64,000 nt of DNA. It comes from Crocodylus rhombifer. Taxonomy: Eukaryota > Chordata > Crocodylia > Crocodylidae. Position 1 is the first letter of the stretch. Each line of letters starts with the position of its first letter. Below, piece after piece: positions 1 through 10,037 of the stretch. Where the stretch lies: contig JAVSML010019031.1 of assembly GCA_038503035.1 (NCBI GenBank), positions 1 through 64,000 of the forward strand, in the 5' to 3' direction. A program made the translations under genes and the position numbers. Under the pieces are notes generated by a model. The model did not search any database and was not told where the DNA came from. It saw only the letters and a list, made by a program, of their open reading frames with translations.

Positions 1-320
1 CCAGTCACCGCAGGTACCGTGCAGGTGCACCCTACTTCACTCCTTCCATACGGGTACCAAGAAACTGCCCCCTTATTGGCAAACTCCCCTTCAAACACCC
101 CTATCTCCCTGGAAGATGTCACTTAAACTACCATCCTCCCAGTCTGATTTGCAAGGGCCTTGAAACTCCCTGATGGTTATATTTTTGGCAGTCTAGCTAA
201 GCCTCGTGCTCTCTTATCCTGGTGTTTATCACCTTCCAGGAAGGGCCCTATCCCTTCACTGACACTAGGGACCCACCGCTGAGCAGGGGCAGACCTGGCC
301 TGGTTGAGAAGGAACATGCC

Positions 321-433
321 CACAGCTCTAAACACCCCCGCTTTCTCCTTTGCAGCAAAGGTCTGGTGCTTCCGCTCACAGCTCTAAATATCCCCTGCTT
401 TCTCCTCGACAGGAAAGGTCTGGTGTTTCCACA
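321..433 (+). repeat. Tandem duplication of about 56 bp upstream of F2RL3
   Basis: Two adjacent copies, about 321-376 and 377-433, each start CACAGCTCTAAA and run through CTTTCTCC and AAAGGTCTGGTG. They differ at about ten positions including a one-base indel. The block lies 110-220 bp before the F2RL3 start codon, so in the promoter or 5' untranslated region. Confidence 0.8.
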
Positions 434-543
434 AGTTAAGGGCTGGATGGCAGGAAATGTGCAAGCAAGGCTATTAATACTTCCCTTCCCATGCAGCACA
501 GCACAGCACCCTTTGCAGTGTGGAGATGTGCAGGCACAGAAGG

Positions 544-610
544 ATGTCACATCAGCTGCTGCTGTGGTGCAGCCTCTGGGCGCTCTGCTCGGCGGGTCTA
601 GACTATGATG
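544..610 (+). CDS. F2RL3: F2RL3 coding exon 1 (signal peptide)
   Basis: Encodes MSHQLLLWCSLWALCSAGL and a few more residues: a short hydrophobic core as in a secretory signal. It ends in phase 1 and is followed by the strong donor gtgagt at 611. The ATG at 544 has A at -3. A second in-frame ATG lies 18 bases upstream at 526 and would add six residues (MCRHRR), giving a basic n-region, so the true start is not settled. Confidence 0.8.
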
Positions 611-3105
611 GTGAGTAAACGCATGGCCCCGGGTGACATCCTCCCACTCATTTGAGGACTGGACATTATGCTCCCATACCAAGACTCCCGACAAGACTCC
701 AAGAAAGCCCTGATGCAGAAGCAAAGCACAGCAGTGCCAAAGGGCAAATGCTAATCAGTTCTGCACTCCTACCTTCCCAGTCCATCCTGATCCCCTCTGC
801 TGCGCACACTCTGCCCCACACTGCTCTTCAGACAGCTGCAGGCCAAGTGCTGCAGCAAGGGGTGCAAACAGGGCCCAGGGGCCATTCCATCGCACAGAGG
901 GGAATGACAGGGAGGAGGGGACTAAGCCAAGCCTGAGCAGCTGGGCTCCCCCTTCATCCCCATACCCCTCTCCCATTCGAGCTGCATCATGCTGCGTGTG
1001 CTGGGGAACTAGACTTTCCTCCTGCAGCGTCCCTGACGGGCTGCTCTGCCTAGGTGGGTGAGTAGGAAGGTCGGCCCTTGGTTCCCCAAGTCGGGCAGCA
1101 ATTTACCAGAGGCCGGAGCAGCACTAGCCAGAGCCATGCCCTCTGGAGACTGCCAGAGCTGGCACCTTTGTGTCAGCCTCAGCCCCAGAAGCTCCCAGAT
1201 GCAGAGGAAGCTGCTCTGACTCCACAACAGGAGAAGGGGAGGGAGGGATCCTGAGCACAGGATCGCCATGGTCAGATAGACCCCCTACCTTTGCCAAAGG
1301 AGCCAGCAACACAGCCCAGGGCTGGAACTGGCTTTCCCTAGAGAGGCCTTGTTGGCCTGTTCCCTTTGTGCTGCCTTGTGCTCTGGGGTGCTCAGTCCCT
1401 AGCAGCCAGCAGCAGACATACCGCAAGCTGTAAGAAACAGCGCATCACTCCAAGGCGTTGCATGTGGTTCTATGGGCTCATGACAACAATTGACCATGAA
1501 TAACTGGGACCCAGACAAAAAGTGCAGGCACTGCCTGGGGACGAAGTACATATTGTTTTCAGCACTGAGCAGCCTGAGTATTTGTGGTTTCCCTTGCTTC
1601 TCCTCTTCATTTAAATTGTGCATCAGGGATATTTTCTGCTCATGGCAGGTCACACGGCAGCAAAGGACCATGCTACCCTGAACACCACTAAACCCTGGGC
1701 TCTCCTCCGTGCTGACAGCAGTTTTTTGGGGTGAAGTATCTTAGAAAACAGTAAACGGCCTCTCAGGCCCAGGCCTGATGCAGGGAGGCCTTTGAGCTGG
1801 GGTTTGTGTTAAGTGGCTCTAGCTGGAACCAGAGCAGGCCTCTGCAGGATTTGCTGTGGGGAATAGCCCTGCCACCCTCTGGCTCCTGTACCCTGGGTGG
1901 GCACGGTGTCTTGTCTGAATGCACACCCTTTGGGGCAGGGACCCTGTCCCTAGATGTATCTGCACAGAGCCAGTTGTTCTGAGCCCAGCACAAATTCTCA
2001 GTAACAGCCTCTGCTTGCGTTGCCAGATTACTCTCAGAACAGCACCGATGAGCAGAGGACGACGTCTCAAAACACTCTGTGTCCCCGAGCCATCCCGGGA
2101 GAGAAGGTGACTAGTGACAACACCACCTACCTGGACATCCATGAGGCTGCCCGCTCCCAGCTGAGCAGGCCGCTCATAGTGTGGCTCCTCCCCTCTCTCT
2201 ACACTGTCATCTTCCTGGTGGGGCTGCCAGCCAACGGGCTGGCCCTCTGGGTCCTGGCCACAAGGATCGAGAAGCTGACTTCCACCATCTTCCTGATGAA
2301 CCTGGCAGCAGCTGACCTGCTGCTGGTGCTGGTGCTGCCCTTTAAGATCTCTTATTACTTCCTGGGGAACCACTGGCCCTTTGGTGAAGGCCTATGCCGG
2401 CTCACCACAGCCTTCTTCTTTGGGAACATGTACTGCTCTGTGCTGCTGCTCACGTGTGTCAGCGTGGACCGTTACCTGGGTGTGGTGCATCCTTTCTTCT
2501 CCCGCTCCTTCCGCAGCCCAGGCTTCGCTGCGTGCACCTGTGCTGCTGTCTGGGTTTGCGCTGCCATCTTCACCCTGCCCTTGACCCTCCTGAAGCAGTC
2601 GTATCCCTTGTATAAGTCAAACATCATCCTGTGCCATGATGCCCTCCCTAGGCACGAGGAGACTGAGTACTATTTCTACTACTTTGTCTGCTTGATTGCA
2701 TGTGGTTTCCTGGCCCCGCTGGCAGTCATGCTGTTCAGCTATGGCTCTGTGCTGTGGGCCCTGCTGGGCAGCGGAGAGCGGTACCTGCATGCCATGAAGC
2801 TCACTGCCCTTGTGCTGCTCACTCTTGTGGCATTCTACACCCCCAGCAACATCCTCCTCCTCATCCACTATTCCCAGAGCTGCTCCATGCTTCACGGGGA
2901 CCTGTACATCAGCTACATGCTGAGCTTGGCCCTCAGTGCCTGCAACAGCTGCATTGACCCCTTTATCTACTACTACGTCTCTGAGGATTTCAGGGACAAG
3001 GTGAAGAGCAGACTCTTCGGCTGCAGCAAGCAAACCATCACGTCTCTAAAAACCTCCAAGGAGACACTCCCTCAGCAGAGCTCCCACTCGCAGTCTGTGG
3101 TGTGA
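544..3105 (+). CDS. F2RL3: Protease-activated receptor 4 (thrombin/trypsin-type receptor), two coding exons
   Basis: Class A G-protein-coupled receptor of the protease-activated receptor family, placed at the plasma membrane. Coding exons 544-610 and 2027-3105 join (GT at 611, AG at 2025-2026) to give 381 residues, close to the roughly 385 of human PAR4. Residues 1-17 or so are a short signal peptide. A protease site follows at Pro42-Arg43, with the predicted tethered ligand AIPGEK from residue 44. TM1 starts near 73 and contains VGLPANGLALWVLAT. TM2 has LMNLAAADLLL, TM3 ends in DRY at 170-172, extracellular loop 2 has CHDALP, and TM7 has the PAR-type DPFIYYYV motif. The VGLPANGLALWVLAT, NLAAADLL, CHDALP and DPFIYYYVS blocks are what I know from PAR4 rather than PAR1-3. 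The neighbour CPAMD8, convergent downstream, supports the assignment. In family knowledge PAR4 is cleaved by thrombin or trypsin and couples to Gq and G12/13; that is not visible in the sequence. Confidence 0.93.
611..2026 (+). other. F2RL3: F2RL3 intron 1
   Basis: A 1.4-kb intron bounded by gtgagt and ttgccag. It is moderately GC-rich. I see no RNA gene, repeat array or second coding exon in it; the open frames here have no recognisable similarity. Confidence 0.75.
2027..3105 (+). CDS. F2RL3: F2RL3 coding exon 2 (cleavage site, seven TM helices, C-tail)
   Basis: Acceptor ttgccag ends at 2026; the G from exon 1 plus AT completes an Asp codon, so the frame is continuous. This single exon holds the cleavage site, all seven membrane helices and a 40-residue Ser/Thr-rich cytoplasmic tail ending in SVV, with stop TGA at 3103-3105. 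A two-exon structure with the signal peptide alone in exon 1 is usual for PAR genes. Confidence 0.93.
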
Positions 3106-3984
3106 GGCCCCAGCCCCTGCTCCTCTCCCTCCCAGGTGCTGGCTGGCCTCACACTATACAGTTTCCAGGTTGGGGCCAGGCTGGCAGCTAGTCCAGGGCA
3201 GGGAGGAGAGGGGGGAGCCTTAGGTACTCCTGCAGGGCTCAAAGCACAAACTAGGTGGAGTCAGCTGTATGCAGACAGGAACAAAATATGGCTTCTCCTT
3301 CAGCCACTCCCACTGCTATCACTGCATCCCTCAGGCACTCCACACCCTGGTTCTCAGCTGCCGCCTGAATCTCACTTTTCCCAGATGTCCCTTAGTGAGT
3401 GAAGAGGTTTGTGCCATGCCTGTCCATCCTGCTCTTGCCGGCATGGCTACCGTACTGATTTCTTTTGTTAACAAGGACAGGTTGTTGGCTGCCGCTCCAG
3501 ATTGAGGCCATTAGATGCTTCTCTCTTAGTTCATCCCCTCAACCTTGGGTGGCCCTGACAGGAGCTAGAAGCTTCCACTCCTCTCTGCCCTAGACAGTCT
3601 CAGGGTTACTTGAACACACAAGCTATCATACTAATCAAGGTCCCTGGTGGACCTTCCTTCTACCTCAAGGCCTGATGGAGGATGTTGCACTTTCTGCATG
3701 CATAATGGCAGTGTCTCAGGGAGGAAAGGGAAAAAAGTCCAGGGTGGGAAAGGCTGGCTAAGAATTAAAAGCTGCCCAGAGAAACCAGTTGAACCACCTG
3801 GTTGCCACCCTGACACTGACCAGAGCCACTGGTCTGGTAGGTAGTTTGTTTGCATGCATCTTGCATCCACGCATGACCAGGCAAAACTGAGAGGCTCCTT
3901 CCCTGCAAACCCCCTTCTTGAATGTGCCAGGACTCCAGGTCTCAATTTTATCCTGGGGTGCAGAGAATGCATCTAGCCTCAGTG

Positions 3985-4175
3985 ACTGTTATGAAGTGAG
4001 ACGATATCCTCCTGCATCCTACTCCTGCCTCTGCTACTCACTAGCTTGCCGCCCTGAAACAAGGAAGTCCATCTCTGCCTCTCTGCACCGGGGAGAATAC
4101 TCACAAAGTTAAATTTGGAAACATTTGCAAAGCACTGAGATCTCTCTTTGAAAGTGCTTGCTCATACTAACTGCC
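3985..4175 (+). repeat. MIR-type SINE, old copy
   Basis: Diverged match to the MIR/CORE-SINE pattern: a stretch around CTGCCTCTGCTACTCACTAGC followed by the late motif GCAAAGCACTGAGATC near 4130. It lies within the presumed F2RL3 3' region. Confidence 0.5.
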
Positions 4176-4819
4176 CTGCTAGTAGGAGGTGACATGTCAC
4201 CTTCTCTAACAAGCAAGGTCTTTCTTGACTGGTGATTAACAGTCATCAGCTCCTTGTTGGTAACATTCACCACTTGCATAGGCTGCTCTGGCTTTTGACA
4301 CTTGCGAGTCCTCTGAATAGCACTGCCTCTCTCTACTGGTTATGAAGACAGCCTGGCTTTAGTCCAGGAAAAAGGATTTCCATGTCTCTTGAAGGCAGGG
4401 TATTAATAAAATACTGGAAACTCCCACAGTGGAATTCCATGCTCCTTTTACAACCTCCACAGAGAACCAAGAGCTTTCCCGCTCCCAACTCCGCCCCCCC
4501 CAAACCACTGACCATACCTGCAGCTGGATTCAGGGAATGTACTGCAAAAGCAGACATGTTACAGTCAGCACACCCCTCAAAGCAAAACAAAAGGAACCTC
4601 CCAGCAAACTGCCCATTTCTACCTCATCGCAAGTCAGAACTCCTTAGAACTGCTGAGTGCTTTGGTTCTGCAGGTACATGCATCACTTCTGTCCTTTCAG
4701 TGCTGTGCAATAGCTGGTAGTTAAGAAGCTGCAGCTCTGCAACATGCTTGCCCTGTAGTATGGAGGCAGATGTTAGTAAGGAGGAGAGGAAGGCAGAATT
4801 GTTTTAGAAATCAGTTTTT

Positions 4820-4825
4820 AATAAA
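4820..4825 (+). terminator. Candidate F2RL3 polyadenylation signal
   Basis: AATAAA with a T/GT-rich stretch 20-60 bases downstream. An alternative AATAAA is at 4405-4410. Neither can be proven without transcript data. Confidence 0.4.
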
Positions 4826-5880
4826 ATATTCATCAGTACCTAAAACAAATGTTTTTCTGGATTCAGACTCACTAAGATTTGTGTGAACAAAACAAAAATG
4901 GTCATGTAACAATGCTGGTGGATTTTGTTTTCCTTTGTTATTAAAAATATTCTCAGTGAAAAACTAGTGCCTGTCTCCTACGGGTGCAACACTGCAAGTG
5001 CTGAGAACATGCCAGCCACCGAATGCAGAAGAGACATGGCAGAGTTAGGCTGAGAGCCAGGGCTTTTGTCCCATGGTCAAAAGCAGCAAATGGGACAAAC
5101 CAGAACTGGGCAGAAGGTTTAAATCAACAGAGATGTGAGTCTGAACAGATGACTTCTGCACGATCGCGAGATCCAGGGTATCATGTATGAACCAGCCAAT
5201 GGCCACAAAGCAAGCACTGCTGCTTTCAACTTCATCCTTTAAGTTGGGTGAGTCCGTCATCTACCGACGATAATGCAGAAGAGGGGGCAAGACCAAAACA
5301 TTTGGACAACAAAGGACAAAGAACTATTGCTTCAAAATAAATACCATGGTAATGATTACTCCAGATAATATCCATGTACAGTTACAAATATAAATACAAA
5401 TTTCATTGGAGGGATTACAAGCAACAATCACTGGTAACTAGAGAGGGCTATCAAGTCTAGTTAGTAAAATAACTTGTTATAAACAGAAGCTCCGGTATCT
5501 TTCAAGCCACTGGTATTTCTCTCCCCTTTGCAATGAGTGACCATCAGAGAGGGGATAGGCAAAGCCCATCTCTAGGAAAGCAAGACAAATGTTTCCAACC
5601 TGGAAACAACCCAAAGCCAAAGGTAAACCCGACAGCAAAGCTGTCCCTGCCACCTTGCAGCTACCACGCTGGGAGAAAAGGCGACTCTGTCTCCCTAAAA
5701 CAAGCATTCTGAAGTTGATCCTCCCGAGGCAGGAGCCCTTGGATTGCAGTGCATTGACCTCAGAGCCCTTGCAGGGACTCTGATAAGCTCCAGAGTCAGA
5801 ACTGGGTAGAAGTCTACAAACAACCTAGAATAGAAAGGCACCACTCAAGGCTCCCAGAGGAAATATTCTGAGATCAAGGA

Positions 5881-6372
5881 TTGGCAACGTATGGCCTGTG
5901 GGCCAGATCCAGCCTCCAAAGTGCCTGGATAGGGCCTGCAGCATAACTGGAGACCTGAGTGCTCTGGGCAGCAGTGGCACAAGGGGCAGTGTCAGCTGCT
6001 GCACTGGCAGCCAGCTGATGCTTTTTTGCTCCCCCACTTCCCTGGCCGACTGCATGTGGCTTTTGCCCTGGTCTCCCCCCTTGGATATACTACTGGATGC
6101 AGCCTGTGGCACCAGGGGGGCAGCTCAGTTTAACGCATCTCTCCTGTCCCACCCAGTGCCGTGATCCCCTCCTCCCACCCCACAGTGCCCATTTCTGCCA
6201 CTTCCCTTGCCCTCTACAGCATGTGCCGCTCATTGTTGCTGCCAAGTTCCTGTTCCCCAGTGCCACTGTGGACAGGAGTCAGTGGCACGTGGCTGACATG
6301 GGGCTGCAGCAGCCTGTGGCAGCAGTCAGGTCACAAGCAGCAGCCCATCCCTAAAAGATTGCTGACCAGCCC
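5881..6372. mobile_element. Degraded hAT-like non-autonomous DNA transposon
   Basis: The left end reads CAAGGATTGGCAACGTATGG, then TGTGGGCCAGATCCAGCC, typical of vertebrate hAT repeats. The right end, read in reverse complement, begins CAGGGCTGGTCAGCAATC, an imperfect inverted match to the left end. No transposase frame remains. A clear 8-bp target duplication is not visible. Confidence 0.5.
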
Positions 6373-8755
6373 TGGATGGTTTGCACACCAGAACCAGGTT
6401 TCTGGAAAGGGGAGGGAGGCCAAGAGCTTAATTTTCCTTTAAGGGACCTAGTGCTGATGATAGCCAGAGGAACAAGCAGCGCCTTGAAGGGAGAGAGTGG
6501 CCGCACAGGACAGCTGGGACTGCACTGGGGCACATACAGACTGCGCTGCTGCAGTTACTCCAGGCAGTACCTCAAGGGCTCTAGAGGCTTCCTGCTCCAC
6601 CTTGCACTGACGGGGAAAGGGAGCCGCAACACTAACTGCAGGCTCCTGCCCTCAAGTCTTGAACCAAACAGTTTGTTGTTTAGCTCCAGAGAGACACTGG
6701 CCTGCACGGGCTGCAGAGGCTGCCAGTCTGTCCCCAAGAGAAAAGGAAGCTTTGCCTTGGGACAGGACAGCAGCTGGGCAGCGCTGACTGGTCTGGAAGT
6801 GCTTGAGATGGGAGAGGTCACTCAGGGGTCTCCCCTGGCCTAGGCAGGTATCTGGCAGGTGCCTGGCCCAGGGACAGCGACCTCCAGGACAGCTCCTTAA
6901 ATGCAGGAGGCAACACTGGCTGGTGGTTGGAACCAAGAACTGGTAGGCAAGAGACCCTACTGCTAATCCCGAAGCTACAACAGGCTGATGGGGAGTTTCA
7001 GCCTCTCTATGCTTGTTCTTCTCATGGCAAACAGGAGATAGCACTTCCCTTCCTGCCTCAGGCTGGCACGTGTGTTGGCCAGACTGACCTCCACGTATGG
7101 AGGCTGCTCAGGATAGGCTAGGTATTAGCAGGCACTGCCAGAAGAACCCGTCCTCTCCCTGGGGAGGCACTGGGCAGGCTTCTGCATCTTAAACAAATAT
7201 TTTACATTTAACAGGGTCCCATGGAAGTCATGTGGGCCCTATCCACACAGGGGATTCCTCCCTCTCTGCTCTCTTGTGCAGAGGCAATGATAGCTTGAAT
7301 AGTTCAGGGCAAGGTGTACACCAGGAGGAGCACGTCCTGGCGGTGGCACCTTTCTTCACGGCAGACGAAACAAAAGTCAGCCAACTGGAGACAGGGAGGG
7401 AGGGGGACTCTGGGATTAGGGCTCCCATCCGCAGGGGTCCAAGTAGCCCCAGCTCAGGGACATGGAACAGAGCGCCCATCTCTAATGACAATGAGAGGCC
7501 AAGATAATGAGGAGACTCTTTGCATCTCTCTCTCCCAGACTTCAAGCACTAAATAGTGCTGAAGGTGGTGCTAGGAAACAGCACAGCTTACACTGTGTAG
7601 CTTGATGGGGTTTTTTTAAAAAAAGGCTGCCTCTTACAGCAGCTTGCCCCCAGCCTGTTGTTAAACTAGGAGATAAATATTGATGCAGGTTGCTGTGTGT
7701 ATACACTAGTAAGGGCCTGCCAGGCCAGTTGCTTTCAGAGACTGAATTTAGTTTAAAGATATTTATTTACCTGCTAGGCAAGAATGCAGCCACTGGCATT
7801 TCCACTGCACTGTGGGGACACAGCTGGGATGTGGTCTTTTCTTGCACACTGAAGAGACGTGGCAAAAATCTCTGCTGAGAAGCAGCTGGTGCAGATGGGT
7901 GCAGCCATGTTAGGAGTCTGAGAGAAGACCTCTGAGCAGCAGGGGAAGCAGCAATTAAAATATTAACCAGCAGAGCCATTCTGAATTTACTGGAATCTCA
8001 GGGCTGGGCTGTGACCTGCTGCCTTCCACTGTCACCTATGTCTGGGAATCTGAAAACTGAAGTCTAAGAGACTGACGCTAGAAACCCCAACTCCAACTCT
8101 CTTCCCAGCCACAGACCCAGTCCAAGGACCTTGTCCCTGCTCAGCACACTGGCTGAAGTCAGCACCTGGAAAATGTTTTTATAGTGGAAAGGGAGCAGAA
8201 AGCCAAACTCGCTCCCCTTTGTCTTCATGGGGGCACTGTTTGGCAAAAAAGTAATCTGCATTCTGGGGAGCCTTATAAACAATATGAATCAGGCTTTCTT
8301 CTGTTTTCCTTCATGAACAAACAGCCCCGAGAAGTTTCCAGTTCGCTCTGGGCTCTGGCAACAGTGGAGGTGGAAGGATGAAACATTCTGGGTATTTTGT
8401 GGCAGGCAGCTGTGTATACCTCCTCCTCCAAGGATTAATTGGAATGATGCTGCTCCTGGTGCCAGCAAAGGCGACACCCAAAAAGTTTCAGGAATGTACA
8501 GCTTCTGCTTTTCTTTACATTGAACCATTTGTCGATTAGACTCAAACTCTCATGCTCAGGTCGAGTTACCCTACAGGAGCCCAGCCCCTGACACTGAGCA
8601 GAGTTCTGCACTGGTGGGAGCCCAGGGGCCACAAAGGCTGCGAATATACAGAGTACTGGGGTCTGCTGGGAGCAGAACAGAAATGGCTGGTAAAATCAGG
8701 CAAGCACTAAGCATGACACTGCCTCAGGTCAAATTTATTCTCATGCTGGGGTTAC

Positions 8756-8770
8756 AGAGAGAGAGAGAGA
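8756..8770 (+). repeat. Short (GA)n microsatellite
   Basis: Seven to eight AG dinucleotides in a row in intergenic DNA. Confidence 0.85.
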
Positions 8771-9531
8771 CCAGGGAGCAGAGGCCAGGAGGATGCAGGC
8801 TGCACTTGGCAGAACCTGCTCCAGCATAAATGGAGTTCACCTGCCGGCCCCTCATCCCTGCTATCACTGGCACTCTTCCCAGGCAGAGCCTGCAGCCATG
8901 CCCAGGACTGTCAGACTTTTACCCCTTGTGGAGTTCTCAGATGATTTAATTTTTCTCTTGGAGAACTGTCTCCTTGCCAAGTCCAATGAGCATGGAGGTG
9001 TTAGGGAAGTCGTTCCCAGGAGGGCAACATGCTGCTAGTGCAGTGGGACATTAAGGCTGGAGGCAGCATTAACCTCTAGCTATGGCACAGTAAGCAAAAC
9101 CCATTGCTTTTTATTACTGTAACTTGAAAGAAAGCTCCTCAGCCACCTCTTCACAAGAAGCAACTCAGCTGGACACAGGGGCCTGGACTTGGCTTCTTTG
9201 TGTAGCTAGGAAATGGTGTTTGTGAAATCCTTGTAACATACAAAACACTCTGAAGTGGTCTAGGGGGTCTGAATTCCCACCCCTGTTCCCACCTACAGGG
9301 ACAGCATATTGGTCTCCCATCCTTGGAAAGACTCCTAATAGGGTGAACAAAAGGCAGGAAAATTGACAGAAAAAATAATGCTGAGTTCCCCCAAGAAGCT
9401 CCTGCCACCCCACGGGGAGGCGAGGCCTACAGTTCTGAGAGCATCAGAAAGTAGTCGTCATTTGGTTCTGTTCTGCAGCAGGTCATCTGTAGGAACAAAC
9501 TCGTACAGGAGTTGTTTCTGAGCTTCTTCTT

Positions 9532-9537
9532 TTTATT
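9532..9537 (-). terminator. Candidate CPAMD8 polyadenylation signal
   Basis: AATAAA on the minus strand (TTTATT on plus), about 330 bp past the CPAMD8 stop. A second AATAAA on the minus strand is at 9110-9115. Either could end the transcript, giving a 3' untranslated region of roughly 0.3-0.8 kb. Confidence 0.45.
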
Positions 9538-9864
9538 TTCAATTATACATTTCTGTTGGAGAGAGAATATAACAAAGAAAAGTCACTCTCCCATCACAGA
9601 TTTCCATACAGCAGCAGTTGAACCCAGCCCTTTCTACTTTAAAATGCCTTTTTGGAACTGAAAGTTGCAGGCACTGAAGGCTCCCAGTGCCAAACCAACA
9701 TTGTCCTAATCCCCAGCAGCGCTGAGGCCAAGGGAAATGGCAAAATGATTGTTAGAAGCCCCTACTGCAGGTTCACTCTGGACCCAGAGGCATGGCTTGG
9801 TATAAAACAACTCAACTCACAAGCCAGATCTAGCCCTCCCTCTGGCCCCCAAGGCCTCACTCTC

Positions 9865-10037
9865 TCACCATTCTACTGTGGTCACCACTCCCTGACTTCT
9901 GTCCCCTTCCCTCAGAGTGGGGCTGGATGTTGTCAGCTCCGCTGCCATCTCAAAGACATCAGCTTCAGAGACATAGGGGTCTGGGTCGTACTCATAGGAG
10001 TAGTAGGACAGGTCCGACTGGATCACGGGGCCTTCCT
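9865..10037 (-). CDS. CPAMD8: CPAMD8 window exon 39 (last exon, acidic Tyr-rich tail)
   Basis: 173 bases, residues 1700-1756 plus TGA at 9865-9867. It begins [19 protein letters not shown] and ends GVVTTVEW. It is low in hydrophobic residues and rich in Tyr, Asp and Glu. Acceptor gcacag gives the only in-frame join to exon 38; no membrane anchor or GPI signal is seen. Confidence 0.82.

Larger units (their letters stand above)
3106..4830 (+). other. F2RL3: Probable F2RL3 3' untranslated region
   Basis: No coding potential is seen after the F2RL3 stop. AATAAA occurs at 4405-4410 and again at 4820-4825, the second followed by T- and GT-rich sequence (TGTTTTTCTGG and on). A 3' untranslated region of about 1.3-1.7 kb would fit a PAR4 transcript. 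The extent is inferred from these signals only. Confidence 0.45.
4831..9100. other. Intergenic region between the convergent genes
   Basis: About 4.3 kb between the presumed 3' ends of F2RL3 and CPAMD8. Apart from the hAT-like element near 5.9-6.4 kb and a short GA run at 8756-8770, I see no gene. The open frames here are short, lack splice logic and resemble no family I know. Confidence 0.6.

Noticed and set aside
2617..3033. 138-codon minus-strand open frame opposite F2RL3 exon 2
   Set aside because: Shadow of the GPCR coding frame; codon bias of the real gene explains it.
6376..6843. 155-codon plus-strand open frame in the intergenic region
   Set aside because: Overlaps the edge of a hAT-like repeat and has competing open frames on the other strand; no recognisable product.
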